This document shows positions 8,704 to 22,700 of a stretch of 64,000 nt of DNA, piece after piece; the first letter of the stretch is position 1, and every line of letters begins with the position of its first letter. The stretch comes from Arcobacter roscoffensis (GTDB taxonomy: Bacteria; Campylobacterota; Campylobacteria; Campylobacterales; Arcobacteraceae). The position numbers and the translations under genes were made by a program. The stretch is taken from positions 1,426,001 through 1,490,000 of the forward strand of contig NZ_CP100595.1 in NCBI RefSeq assembly GCF_024267655.1, given 5' to 3'. The notes below the pieces were generated by a model, which was given only the letters and a program-made list of their open reading frames with translations, ran no database searches and was not told where the DNA came from.

Positions 8704-10005
8704 ATGTTTTTACAAAGAGAAGAGGAATTAGAACTTTTAAATAAAGATTTTAACTTACCATATGCTTCTTTAGAGTTTATTATAGCAGCTAGAAATACAG
8801 GTAAAACAGCACTTATAAGTGAATACACAAAAGATAAAGAATACCTTTACATAGCAAACCATGAGATGATTTCTACACATTTTTTTACTTCCCTTGCAAA
8901 TATTATTAGTAACTATTTTGATAATCAAGATTGTAAATTTAATTTTTCAAATTTTATTGAGGTTTTAGAGTTTTTAAGTAAACATAAAATCAATAAAAAG
9001 TTAGTGATAATATTTGATGATTTCCAAAATATACAAAAGTTAGATAAAACTGCACTTTTTGAGCTTCTTTCTTTTTGGAATAAATGCCTAAAAACTAAAA
9101 ACATCCAATTAATAATCTCTTCTTCTTTACTCTTTGAAAATAAAGAATTAGAAAAGATAGAGAAAACAGCTACAAATATAATAAAGCTTGAGTACTTAAG
9201 CTTTAGTGCTTTAAAAACCTTTTTCCCAAATGTTAATAAATTAGATTTATTATATATATACTCTATTTTAGGGACTAGTACTACAAATTTAAAGTATTAC
9301 AACACTCAAAAAAGTTTTAGTGAAAATATCTATAATCTTTTTTTATCTTCAAATGCTTACCTTTTTGATTATGGAATAAGAGTCTTGAAAAGTGAGATTT
9401 CTGATATAGGAACATATTCTTCAATACTATACGCAATATCTTTAGGAAATACAAAAATAGGTGATATAGCAAGCTTTTTAGATATAAAATCAACTTATCT
9501 TTCAAGGTATATACAAAAGCTTCAAGATATGATGATCATCAAAAAAAGTATTCCTCTAGGCGAAGATACAAAAAGAAGTAAGTTTGGAAGATATGAAATA
9601 GTAGATAATACTTTAAACTTTTGGTTTTTATATATTTATCCAAATTTAGCTAAATTAAAATTTTCAAAAGTTGAAGATGTAAGTAAGCTAATAGAAGATG
9701 ATTTTATATCAAAAACAGTTTTTAGAAACTATAAAAAGTGTATAAAAGAGTATATCTTTGAAAATAAAGATACTATTTTTGGATTTAAACCTAAAACTAT
9801 TGGTTCTTGGTGGGATAATACTAGTACGATTGATTTAATAGCTTATGATAATATTAGCATTACATATGTACAAATTTTATGGGAAGATAAGGATATGGCA
9901 AAAATTTCTTATGGAAAACTAAAGCAAAACTCAGAAAAATTTAAATCTTCATTAGAAAAAAATTTCTTAATAATAACGAAAGAAACCTTCTTTAATGTCT
10001 TATAA
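8704..10005 (+). CDS. AAA-type ATPase with C-terminal DUF234 domain
   Basis: A 433-residue protein of the bacterial/archaeal DUF234 ATPase group. It has Walker A (ARNTGKT, 29-35) and Walker B with two acidic residues (LVIIFDDFQ, about 100-108). A winged-helix-like region (about 245-290, KIGDIASFLDIKSTYLSRYIQKLQ) is followed by the DUF234 signature (YEIVDNTLNFWFLYIYPN, about 299-316). The C-terminal part (GSWWDNTSTIDLIAYDN...YVQILWEDKD) aligns by pattern with the PD-(D/E)xK-like core of the family, but the usual ExK strand (often written GECKW) reads VQILWED, so the nuclease site looks lost. The role of these ATPases is unknown; some are associated with mobile or defence genes. It follows the YrdC-like gene by 14 bp and is probably co-transcribed with it. 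The start has only a weak upstream AGATAG. Confidence 0.75.
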   Translation: MFLQREEELELLNKDFNLPYASLEFIIAARNTGKTALISEYTKDKEYLYIANHEMISTHFFTSLANIISNYFDNQDCKFNFSNFIEVLEFLSKHKINKKLVIIFDDFQNIQKLDKTALFELLSFWNKCLKTKNIQLIISSSLLFENKELEKIEKTATNIIKLEYLSFSALKTFFPNVNKLDLLYIYSILGTSTTNLKYYNTQKSFSENIYNLFLSSNAYLFDYGIRVLKSEISDIGTYSSILYAISLGNTKIGDIASFLDIKSTYLSRYIQKLQDMMIIKKSIPLGEDTKRSKFGRYEIVDNTLNFWFLYIYPNLAKLKFSKVEDVSKLIEDDFISKTVFRNYKKCIKEYIFENKDTIFGFKPKTIGSWWDNTSTIDLIAYDNISITYVQILWEDKDMAKISYGKLKQNSEKFKSSLEKNFLIITKETFFNVL

Positions 10006-10024
10006 TTATGTTGTTTAACATAAT
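10005..10024. promoter_or_regulatory. Upstream palindrome of an identical-arm pair, ATTATGTT-GTTT-AACATAAT
   Basis: Perfect 8-base arms with a 4-base centre, starting on the last base of the DUF234 gene stop. The same arms recur exactly 65 bp downstream. It could be the distal site of a dimeric regulator. It could also act as a weak terminator for the upstream gene, because TATTTTTT follows after a short gap, but the stem is very AT-rich. Confidence 0.5.
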
Positions 10025-10069
10025 AAAATATTTTTTCAAAAATACTTATATATAGACCTATAAAATACT

Positions 10070-10089
10070 ATTATGTTTTAAAACATAAT
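10070..10089. promoter_or_regulatory. Promoter-proximal palindrome of the pair, ATTATGTT-TTAA-AACATAAT
   Basis: The same 8-base arms and 4-base spacing as the palindrome at 10005-10024. If transcription of the giant gene starts about seven bases after the -10 box at 10129-10134, this site is centred near -61.5. That is the classic class I position for CRP/FNR-type activators. The half-site ATGTT is not that of FNR (TTGAT) or CRP (TGTGA), so the regulator is unidentified. Confidence 0.55.
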
Positions 10090-10128
10090 AAATAAATAAA
10101 AGATATCAGAAATTGCAAATAATTTAGA

Positions 10129-10134
10129 TATAAT
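10129..10134 (+). promoter_or_regulatory. Predicted -10 box (TATAAT) of the giant adhesin operon
   Basis: A perfect TATAAT, 31 bases before the start codon at 10166. No good -35 hexamer lies 16-18 bases upstream, which fits a promoter that needs an activator. The ribosome binding site AGGA lies at 10155-10158. Confidence 0.55.
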
Positions 10135-10165
10135 TAACTAATAATGTATTAATTAGGAATAAATT

Positions 10166-10765
10166 ATGGCAACAGATAATAAATATGTAAAGTATCAAAA
10201 CAAAAGTGTTAAGATTGTAGATAAACCCCAACAGGGTGAAAATGTTTCAGTTTATGTAAGACCTGGGGATTTAGTTGATTTTAAAATTCCAGGTTATAAC
10301 TTGGAAGATTTAGAGTATGAGTTAGTTGGTGGGGATATTGTAATTGATATTCCCAACCAAGGAACTTTTACTTTTGTTTCAATGGCTCTTATGGGCTACA
10401 ACGACACACCACCAAGATTTGCTAGTAACTCTGGAAAACAGCTTAGCCTTGGTGATATTTTATCTGAAGTTGAAGAAATCAACTCCTTGCCTATTGATTC
10501 TTTAGTTTCAAATATCGATGTAAATATTCCTGATAATACAGCAAAAGAGAATGAAGAGGGTGATGAAACACAACAAAACCCTCAAACTGCACCACAAGTT
10601 ATAATTCAAGAAGTTGAAGTTGCCCCTGAACAAGATCTTGAAGAAAAAACTGACGATAATGAATTTGAACTACCACCAGAACCAGCACCAGAAGTTGTAG
10701 AGGTTGTTTTTACAGATGATGCACAAGATAGTTCAAGTAGTAGTGAAACTTCAAAAACAGAGGGT
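10166..10765 (+). other. N-terminal retention-like domain and acidic linker of the giant adhesin
   Basis: Residues 1-100 are predicted beta-rich, with SVYVRPGDLVDFKI and GGDIVIDIPNQGTFTFVSM resembling the prefix domain of BapA-like type I adhesins. A segment rich in Glu, Asp, Pro and Ser follows (about 120-200). In Lap systems this end plugs the TolC pore and is cut by LapG. I do not see the canonical TAAG-type cleavage site in the first 460 residues. The nearest fragments are QTAPQ and EPAPE, so the cleavage logic may differ. Confidence 0.45.
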
Positions 10766-13700
10766 GTTACGCCTACTTTAGAGTTTGATATAGATATTCA
10801 ACATGTTAATGCAATTGATTCATCAGATGGTACAACACTTACTGTTCAAGGTGGTGGTGGTGTTGCTTATGGAAACTATTACCCATCTGAGAGTGATACA
10901 AATATAAGTAGTGATGTTTTAAACCAATCTCAAAAGGAGACTTTAGATTATTCAGCGATTACAGCAAGTCAGTATAGCAATGTAGTTATACATGCGGATG
11001 ATAGCTCACTTTTTGATGCAAATAAAACTTCAAGAACTATTACGATTAAACCAAACCAAGGTACTGGTTTTGCTTTAGATAAAGTAGTAATTAGTGGAGA
11101 TGATTTGCCAAGTGGTTTTGATGTTAAATATGCTACTAAATCAGGAAATACTTATACTTTAACAAAAGATAATCCTGATACAGATGAGATTGAAGGTTTT
11201 ATCGTAGATGGAAGTGGAAATGCCTTGATTACTTTCTCGGTTGACACTACAAATGTAACTGTAAATGATATTGAAAATGCAACTTTAAAAATAGAAGCTA
11301 CTTCAAAGTTTGATATAAATAATGTTTCAGAAGATAAAAAAGCAGATGTTGAAACACCTGTTCTGACTGAAATAAAAGCAGAAAATGAATATGGTTTAAA
11401 TATAAAAGAGCTTCTTGAAAATCCTACTAAGTCAGATTATTACTACAACAAAGAGGCAGTTGATAGTGCGGGAAATGCCCTTCCTACAGGATTTGTTGTA
11501 ACTGCAAATATAAATGACAATTTAATCAAAGGATCACAAACTTTAGATAATACAATCTATGGTGGAATAGCAAATGATACAGTAACAACTGGAAGTGGAA
11601 AAGACACTATTTATGGTAATACTGGCGAAGATATTATAGATTCAGGTTCAAATGATGATGTTATTGACTCAGGCGAAGATGATGATACTATAACTGCTGG
11701 TACTGGTAATGATACTATTAGTGCTGGAACTGGGAATGACACAATAGATGCAGGATCTGGAAATGATGAGATTTCATCAGGAAGTGGTGATGATACTATT
11801 ATTCTAGGTTTAGGTGATGACTCTTTAGATGCAGGAAGTGGTATAGATACTATTGATTTTTCAAGTATTGATAATCAAAACAATATAGGTATTAATGCTA
11901 ACTTAGAAACTGGAATTATCACAGGTGATGGAACAGATACTGTAAGTAATGTTGAAAATATTTTAGGTACACAAGATAATGATATTCTAACTGGTTCTAG
12001 TCTTGACAATGTTATAGATGGTAATGCTGGAGATGATACTATAGATGGGAAAGCAGGAAATGACACTATAGATGGTGGAGCAGGAAATGACACTATAAAT
12101 GGTGGAGCAGGAGATGATAAACTAATAGGTTCATCTGGTAGTGATACAGTATCTTTTGAAAACAGTAATGTAGGTGTTACAGTTGATTTACAAAGTGATA
12201 GTGCAAATGATCAAATAGGTTCTGCTACAGGTCAGGGAACTGATATTTTAGAAGATTTTGAAAATATTATAGGTTCATCACAAAATGATAAACTAGAAGG
12301 TAATGATGAAGATAATAGTATCTCAGGACTAGATGGAAATGATGAATTAATAGGTCATGCCGGTAATGATATATTAGATGCAGGAGAAGGAGATAATACT
12401 CTTGATGGTGGAGAAGGTAATGATACTTTAATCTCTGGAAGTGGAGAAGATACTTTAAATGCAGGTGAAGGAAATGATAGTCTAAATTCTGGTGCAGGAA
12501 ATGATGAAATTAATGCTGGAACTGGAAATGACAGTATCAACGCAGGAGCTGGAAATGATACTATAGTTGGTGGAGAAGGAAATGATATCATTGAAGGTGG
12601 TTTAGGAAATGACACAGTAGATTTCTCTAACTCTTCATCAGCTCAAATTGTAGATTTATTAAATGAACAGGCATCAGGTGGTGAAGGTCTTGATGATATT
12701 GTAGGTGTTGAAAATGTAATAGGTTCAAAATTCAATGATACTATCACAGGTGATAATGAAGACAATATTCTAGAGGGTGACAGAGGAGTTGACACTCTTG
12801 ATGGTGGAATAGGAAATGACACTTTAAAAGGTGGAACAGAAGATGACTTACTTATTGGTGGACTAGGAGATGATACGCTTGATGGTGGAGATGGCTCTAG
12901 TGATACAGCTAGTTATGCCGATATTACATCAGGTGGGGTTGAAGTATCCTTAGAAACTACAGCTGCCCAAGATACAAAAAATGCAGGTACAGATACTTTA
13001 GTAAATATTGAAAATCTAACTGGTACAAGTTCTGATGATACATTAAGTGGAAATGCTCAAGATAATACACTTTTAGGTGGAGCAGGAAATGATACTTTAT
13101 TTGCAAATGGAAGTTCAGCTTCTGGCTATGACTATTTAGATGGTGGAGCAGGAAATGATGACCTTGTAAGTTTTAGTAATTTAAATAGCTCAATTACTAT
13201 TGATCTATCTTTAACAGATAAGCAAAACACAGGAACTCAAGATATTATTGTAAGAAATATTGAAAATGTAGAGGGAAGTTCTCAAAATGATTCAATAACT
13301 GGCTCAAATGCTTCAAATGATTTATATGGTTTAGATGGGGATGACTATATAGATGGAAATGGTGGAAATGACACTATTTATGGAGGAAATGATTCAGATA
13401 CACTGTTAGGAAATAGTGGAAATGATGAACTTTATGGCGATGCAGGAAATGACACTCTTGAGGGTGGAGCAGGAGCTGATAAACTTGAAGGTGGGGCAGA
13501 TAATGATACTTTAATAGGTGGTTCCGGAAATGATATTCTTGATGGTGGAGATGGAGTAGATTTAGTTGACTATTCTGATTCTAATGCTGTTAAATTAACA
13601 CTTGCTAATACTGGTCTTGAAGCAACTGCAACAATTGGTTTAGAAGAAGATACTGTAAAAGATGTTGAAAATATCACAGGTTCAGAGTTTGCAGATACTT

Positions 13701-16700
13701 TAGGTGGAAATAATGAAAATAATGTAATTGATGGAAATAGTGGAAATGATACTTTACTTGCAAGTGATGGGAATGATACACTCACAGGAAATAGTGGAAC
13801 AGATACTATAGATTATAGTGCAAGAAATAATAGCATTGAACTTACATTAGATTCAAATAACCCTGCATTTTTAAAAGAAAATGGAGTAAATAAAGATACT
13901 ATTTTTCAAGTTGAAAATGTAATAGGTTCACAAACTGACGATACAATTACTGGTGATGAAAACAATAACATCATCAAAGGTCAAGAAGGTGATGATACTC
14001 TAGCTGGTGGTAAAGGTAATGATTATTTAGACGGTGGAGATGATATAGATACAGTTGATTATTCTTATATTGATAACATATTAACAGATAGCCAAGGTGT
14101 TAATGTTGATTTATCAAACAACAGAGGTGTTGACTTAAATAACAATAACATAGATACTTTAGAAAACATTGAAAATGTTACTGGTACAAAACATGATGAT
14201 ATTATTTCAGGAGATAGCCAAGACAATATTTTAGATGGTAAAGCAGGTGATGATACTTTAAAAGGTGGAGCTGGTGATGATAGCTTTATTGGTGGAGATG
14301 GAGTTGATACTGCTGATTATTCTGATGTAGATGAAAAACTATTTATTGATTTAAAATCTACTACACCAAGAGAGGTTTCTACTGGTCTAGGTATTGATTC
14401 TTTTGATTCAATTGAGGGTGTTTTAGGTGGTTCTAATGATGATACTTTAATAGGTACAAATACAGAAAATAACCTAGTTGGTAATGGTGGAAATGATACT
14501 TTAATTGGCTTTGGTGGAGATGATACTTTATCAGGTGGAGATGGAAATGACTGGGTTAGTTTTGGGTTCACATCAAATGATATTAAAGTTGATTTATCAG
14601 ATAATGCAGCTCAAAATACAGGAGCAGGAAATCTAATAATTTCAGGTGTTGAAAACATTGAAGGAAGCTTTGGTGATGATACATTTACAGGAAATAGTGA
14701 AGATAATACTTTACAAGGTGGCTATGGAAATGACACTTTAATAGGAAAAGCTGGAAATGATGTATTAGATGGTGGAAGAAATCAAGACTCTCATACAATT
14801 AGAATTACTAATCCTTCAATAGCTGTGTCTTTTGTAATTGGAGCTGTTACTATATCTACAAGTGCTAGTGCAAATGAAGATACAATGTTAGATGCTTTAG
14901 TTGACGACTTTAACTCAAAAAATACAGATTTATCTTTAGGTAATTTAGTTCGAAATGGAAATGAATTATTACTTCAAACTACTCAAAATGTAAGTGGGCT
15001 TTCAAATGCTACTGATACTGCAAAAACTTTTATTGATACAGCTGATTACTCAACAAGTTCTGGTTTATCAATTGATGTTGATTTAGAGAGTGGAACAGCT
15101 GATTTAACAGATGGAACAACTGATACTTTAATAGATATAGAAAGAGTTGTTGGTACTTCTCAAGATGATAATATCAAAGGAGATAGCAAGGCTAATATTC
15201 TTGAAGGTCAAAACGGTGATGACACTATTTATGGTAGAGCTGGAAATGATACTATTTATGGACAAGATGGTAATGATTATCTTTTAGGTGGTGAAGGTGA
15301 TGATACTATTTATGGTGGTGTAGGAAATGACACTATCTATGGAAATGAAGGAAATGATAATCTAAACGGTGGTCTTGGTGAAGATACTTTATCAGGTGGG
15401 TCAGGTGATGATAATATAAATGGTGATGCTGGAAATGATAAAGTAATAGCCAACTTTCAAGCTTCAAATTCTGACACAAACGATGTAAATGATGTAATTG
15501 ATGGTGGAACAGGTATTGATACTATTGATTACAGTGGAACTGACTTTGATGGACATAAGATAAATGCAGATTTATCATCAGGTATTGTGTCAGTTCAAGA
15601 TGGTGACCGTGATGAAATCTCAAACATTGAAAATGTTACAGGTACAAACTACAATGATGGAGATAATTCTACTATAGAAGATGTTATTGTTGGAGATGAA
15701 AATGATAATACTTTCAAAGGTGAAAAAGGTGATGATTCACTAAATGGTGCAGCTGGAAATGATGAACTTTATGGTGGAGAAGGTTTTGATAAGTTAGATG
15801 GTGGAGCTGGTGATGATAAGCTTTTTGGTGATGTTGGAAATGATACATTAATTGCCGGAAGTGGAACAGATGAACTTGATGGTGGACTTGGAGATGATAC
15901 TTTAAGTAGTGGTTCAGGAGATAATTTACTTAATGGTAATCTAGGAGTTGATACAGCTGATTATAGTGGAAGTAAGGCTGTAAATGTTGATTTAAATATC
16001 ACAACTTCACAAGATGTATTTTCTGATGGAACTTCAAATGATACTCTTTTATCAATAGAAAATGTTACAGGTTCTAGTGCAAATGATATAATCAAAGGAA
16101 ATGCAGAAGATAACTCTTTATTTGGTTCAACTGGAAATGATACCTTAGTAGGAAATGCAGGAAATGATACTTTAAACGGTGGTGCAGGTCTTGAAGATGT
16201 AGCTGATTACTCTAATCAAACAAATGCAATTACTGTAAATTTAAAAACACCAGATTCAAATGGAAACCAAGTAACGAATGATGGGCAAGGTTCTTTTGAT
16301 ACTTTAGAAAATATAGAAATCATCAAAGCTTCACAAGGTAATGATAATTTAACAGGAAGTGATAACTCTGATACATTTATAGCAAATGAAGGAAATGATG
16401 TTATAGATGGTCAAGCTGGAGCTGATGTACTTGAAGGAAATGCCGGAAATGACACTTTTAAGGGTAGTGATAATGATGGGATTGACTCTATAGATGGTGG
16501 AGAGGATTTAGATACTTTAGATTATCAAAATATTTCAGGAGATATAGAAGTAACTTTAAATGGCTCAACTGAAGCTATTTTAAAGATTGATGGTGTTGAT
16601 AATGACAGTATTAAAAATGTAGAAAATATTACAACAGGTAGTGGTGATGATACTATTACAGGTGATGATTTAAATAACACTATTATTACAAATGCAGGTG

Positions 16701-19700
16701 ACGATAATGTTGAAGGTGGAAGAGGAAATGACTATTTAGATGGAGGTTCTAATACTTCTGTTGGTGATAGTGTAGATTACTCTTATTTAGATGATATTAC
16801 AGCATATACAAGTGGTGTAAAAGCAGACTTATCAAATGAAACTGCAAGTGACTTAGATGGTGGTGATGCTGTTGGTACTGACATTTTAAAAAACTTTGAA
16901 AATGTTACTGGATCAAAAAATGATGATTCACTTATAGGAAATGATTCAGCTAATACACTTAGCGGAAATGCAGGTGATGATGTACTTGAAGGTAAAGACG
17001 GAGATGATTCACTTGATGGAGGTCTTGGAAAAGATACTTTAAAAGGTGGCGTTGGTGATGATATTTTAAATGGTGGTATTGGTGATGATATTGATACTGC
17101 TGATTTTTCTGATGCCACAGGAGATTTAAATATTGATTTAAATGCTTCTGGTGAAGTTGATGTTGGTGCTGGTTTAGGAAAAGATACTTTTATCTCTATT
17201 GAGGGTGCTATTGGTGGAGATTATGATGATACTATCAAAGGAACATCGCAGGCTAATACTCTAATAGGAAATAATGGAGATGATACTTTACTTGGTGGAG
17301 GAGCTTCATCTTCTTATGATTATATTGATGGTGGAAATGGTACAGATTTTGTAAGTTATAGTTATATTAAAGATGAAACACAAGATGTTACTATAAATCT
17401 TGGTTTAGAATACGATGGAGATGGACACTCTTATAATGACCCTGATGGAGATGTAGATACTTATCAAAATGCAGGTGCAGCTGGAAATTTATTTATCAAA
17501 AATGTTGAAAATCTTGAAGGTGGAGCAGGTGATGATACACTAATTGGAAATGACCAACAAAATAGATTAGTAGGTGGAGTTGGTGATGACTGGCTTATTG
17601 GAGGAACAAATAGTAATACTTTAATAGGTGGGCAGTCTGAGACTTTAGATAGTAAAGAGATTGATGAAACGAATAATGATGCTTTATCAGGTTTAGGTAT
17701 TGATACTGTTGATTACTCAGGCATTACAAGTAGTATTGGAATAAATGCTAATATGAATGATGGAGATGATACATCAAGTCAAGCAGGAGAAGTTCAATAT
17801 AATGCAAGTTCTGTAGATAAACTTTATGGTATTGAAAATATTAGAGCTTCAAAAAATGATGATGAAATCACAGGTGACATAGATGATAATGTTTCAAATA
17901 CTTTTGAGGGTATGGGTGGAGCTGATGTTATCTCTGGTGGAGCAGGGGATGATACTATTTATGGTGCTTCATCTACTGATGACTTAACATCTACTGATGG
18001 TGCTGATACTTTGTATGGTGGAACTGGAAATGATGAACTTCATGGACAAACAGGAGATGATACTTTAATTGGTAATGAAGGCGATGATAACTTAATAGGA
18101 GGAGCTGGAAATGATACAGCTGACTACTCTTATTTAGATACAAGCTCAAATAGTGTAATTGCTGATTTTACTTCAAATACTGCTACTGTTTCAAATGGAA
18201 CTGATACAGATACTTTCAATAGCATTGAAAATGTTACAGGAACAAAAAACAATGATACTTTCATCATGCAAAGTGGAAATGTATCAAATGTAATAAATGG
18301 TGGTGCAAATGGTATTGATACTATCGATTACTCAAACTACACAACAAATGGTATTGAAATCGATTTAAGTCTTACAGCTTCACAGGAAATTGTAGTAGGA
18401 GATTTTGACACAGTTGAGGGTATTGAAAATATTATAGGGTCTCAACTAAAAGATACTATCACAGGTAATGATGAAAATAATAACATAGACGGCCATGAGG
18501 GAAGTGACTCTATTATAAGTAGTGCAGGAACTGATACTCTTAATGGTGGAGTTGATGCTACATCAAATGATATTGATGTGGTTGATTATTCAAATCAAAC
18601 TCAAAAAGTAGTATTAACTACACAAGCAGGAACTTCAAACTATACTGTAAATAAAACAGCTAGCTCATCTAGTGATTCTTTAACAAATATAGAAGAAGTT
18701 ATAGGTTCATCGTATGATGATACTATGACAGGAGATAATCAAAAAGATGTATTTAAAAGTGGTTCTGGAAATGATGAACTAATAGGTAATGCAGGTGATG
18801 ACTCATTATATGGAGAAGATGGTGATGATAAACTTATTGGCGGAACTGGAAATGATATTTTAGATGGAGGGGATAATACTTCTATTGGGGACACAGTTGA
18901 TTATAGTTTAAGAACTGATGAGATTAAAGTTGACCTTACAAATAATGAAGCAATTATTGATACATCAAATGATGATACTTTTGGTGCAGGTGATGAACAA
19001 GATTCACTTTTAAATATAGAAAATATAGAAGCCACAGCAGGAAATGATACTTTAATAGGTAATAATTCAAACAATACTTTAATAGGTAATGCAGGCGATG
19101 ATTTACTTGAAGGTGGAATGGGTGCTGATTATCTTACTGGAAACGCAGGTGATGATACTTTTACTTTCAAAACTTCTAGTGAAACAACAGGTGATTATAT
19201 TGATGGTGGTGAAACAGATGAGACTGCAGGAGATAGAGTTGATTATAGTTCAGTAACTAATGGAGTTAACGTAACATTAGGAGAAGCAGGAATTGAAACT
19301 GATGTAATTATCTCAAATGTAAACGATCATCAAATAAAAGATATAGAGCATGTAGATGGAACTAATCAAAAAGATATTATTACTGGTAACTCAGAAGACA
19401 ATACTTTAAAAGGTAATGATGATAATGATACATTAACAGGTAATGCAGGAAATGACGAACTTTATGGTGGAAATAATAACGATACATTATCTGGTGGAGC
19501 AGGAAATGATTTACTTGATGGTGGAGCTGGAAATGACACTGTAGATTACCAAAATGCAAGTGAAGATTTAGATGTAGATATTACAGATGGAACTAAGTTT
19601 ATTAGTGCTTCACAAGGAACTGATACTTTTAAAGATATTGAAGGAATCATTGGTGGAAGTGGAAATGATAAACTTACAGGAAACACAGGAGCAAATACAC

Positions 19701-22700
19701 TTATAGGAAATGATGGAGATGATACATTACTTGGAAATGGTGTAAGTACAGGTTCAGGAATTGATTATTTAGATGGTGGGGATAATACTACAAATGGTGG
19801 GGACTTTGTAAGCTTCTCTTATAGCTCAACTGGAATAAATGTAGATTTATCAACAACAGCCCAACAAGATACAGATGGTGTAAATGGTGCTGATTTAATT
19901 ATAAAAAACATAGAAAATGTTGAGGGAAGTAATGGTAATGATATTATTACTGGAAATAGCTCAAACAATATCATAAAAGGTTTAGATGGAGCTGACTCTA
20001 TAAATGCAAGTGCAGGAGATGACTATATTTATGGAGGAAATGAAACATCAGATACTTCTTTAGATGATATAGTTGATTATTCAGCTCAGTCTAAAAAAAT
20101 AACTCTTACACAAAATTCAGGTAGTGCAGACTATACAGTTGATAAAGTAGCAGGAGGAACGGATACTTTAGATGGTATAGATACAGTTATTGCTACAAGC
20201 TACAATGATGAACTTACTGGAACGGATTCAAAAGATATTTTCATAGCAGGTGCAGGAAATGATGAACTTACAGGTAATGCAGGTGATGATACACTAAAAG
20301 CAGAAGATGGAAATGACATCTTGAAAGGTGGTCTAGGAGAAGATCTACTTGATGGTGGTGATGGAGTTGACAAAGTTGATTATAGTGATAGATTAAATGC
20401 TGTAAAAGTTGACTTAGAAAATGGACAAGCAACAGTTGATACACAAAATGATAATGACTTTGATATAGACGATGAAAATGATTCTGTTTTAAATATTGAA
20501 AATATTGATGCTACAAATTATGATGATTACTTAATAGGTGATGTAAATGTAAATACTATTGTAGGTAATGACGGAGATGACACTATTAGAGGTGGTGGTA
20601 GTGGAGATATTTTATATGGTAATGCAGGAGATGATACTTTTGAATTTACTTCAACTGCCGATGAATCAAGATTTGATGTAATTGATGGTGGCGAAGCAAA
20701 TGAAGATAATGGAGGAGATACTCTTGATTATAGTTCTCTAACTTCAAAAGTTGATGTAGTATTAGGTGAAAGTGGAGTTACAACTGATGTTACTGTAGGA
20801 ACAAGAACACAAGACCATGAAATAAAAGACATTGAAAATGTAAAGGGTACTAATTTAGGTGACAGCTTATTTGGTAATAGTGAAAACAACTCTTTATATG
20901 GTAATGATGGAGATGATACTTTAAGAGGTGGTGCTGGTGATGACTACCTTGATGGTGGGGCAGATAATGATACTGTAGATTATAGCCAAGCAAGCGAAGA
21001 TTTAGATGTTGATATTGCTGATGGAACTAAATTTATTAGTACATCACAAGGAACGGATACATTCAAAGATATTGAAGGTGTTATTGGTGGTTTAGGTAAT
21101 GATATTTTAAAAGGAAATGAAAAAGCAAATACACTTATTGGTAATGCAGGAAATGATACTTTATTTGCAAGAGGTACTACAACTGGAACTGACTATCTTG
21201 ATGGTGGTGAGAATGCTGATGGAAGTATAAGTCTAACTGATGAAGATTATGTAAGTTATGCAGACAACGCAACAACTGGTGTAACACTTGATTTATCAAA
21301 AACTACAGCACAAGATACAAATGGTGATGGAAACAATGATTTAATCATTAAAAATATAGAAAATGCAGAGGGTTCAAACTTCAAAGATATTCTTACAGGT
21401 GATGACCAAGTAGGTGGGAATACTATAAAAGGTTTAGATGGCGATGATACTATAAATGCAAGTGCTGGGGATGATTATATAGATGGTGGAGCAAATAATG
21501 ATCAAATGTCTTATGCAAGCCAAAATCAAAAAATCATTCTTACATCATCAGGAACTGACTATAGTGTAGATAAAGATATAGATGGAACAGATACTCTAAC
21601 AAATATTGAAGAAGTTGTAGGGACAGACTATAAAGATACTATGACTGGTGGTGCAAATGATGATATCTTTGTTGCAGGAGATGAAGCTGATATTCTAAGA
21701 GGTGAAGCTGGAAATGACACTTTACAAGGTCAAGAAGGTGATGATTCACTTTATGGAGGAACTGGCGAGGATTTACTTGAAGGTGGAGCTGGTGCTGATA
21801 CTTTAAGTGGTGAAGCTGGCGATGACAACATCCAAGGTGGAACAGGTGAAGATAAGATAGTAGCAAGCTACCAAGCCTCAGGGGATGATGCAGATAATGA
21901 TAATGACATTATAGATGGTGGAAATGATACGGATACAATAGATTATAGTGGAAGTGAATTTGATAGTCATAAAATAAATGCAAACTTGTCAACAAATACA
22001 ATCACAGCAGATGGAGCAGATAGTGATACTGTAACAAATGTAGAGAATATCATAGGAACAAATTATGATGATTCAGATACAAATACAATAGATGATATTA
22101 TCATAGGAGATGATAAAGCTAATAGTATAAATGGTATGGCAGGAGATGACTCTTTAGTAGGAAATGAGAATGACGATATTATCCGAGGTGGAGCAGGATT
22201 TGATACTATAGATGGTGGAGCAGATAATGATACATTATACGGTGATGCTGGAAATGATTTAATTGAAGGTGGAACAGGAGAGGATTCACTATACGGAAAT
22301 GCAGATGATGATGTACTAGATGGTGGAGATAATGATGACTACTTAGATGGTGGAGTAGGAAATGATACACTTAAAGGTGGAGCAGGAGATGATTCATTAT
22401 TAGGTCAAGCAGGAGATGATACTTTATTTGCAAGTACAACTGAGGGATTAGATGAACTAAATGGTGGAACAGATACAGATACAGTTAGTTTCGAAGATGC
22501 AACAACAACTATAAATGTAGATTTATCAAATAGTTCAGCCCAAGATGTTGGTGGTACAGCAGATGATGATGTTATTTTAAATAGTATAGAAAATGTAATT
22601 GGTTCAAATCAAAAAGATACTATAAAAGGTGATTCAGAAGATAATTCACTATTTGGTGGAGTTGAGAATGATACCTTAATAGGAAATGCAGGAAATGATA

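Noticed and set aside
10005..10089. Fur box or FNR box for the twin palindromes
   Set aside because: The arms ATTATGTT/AACATAAT do not match the GATAAT-type Fur unit or TTGAT/ATCAA. Only the 4-base centre resembles the Crp/Fnr layout.
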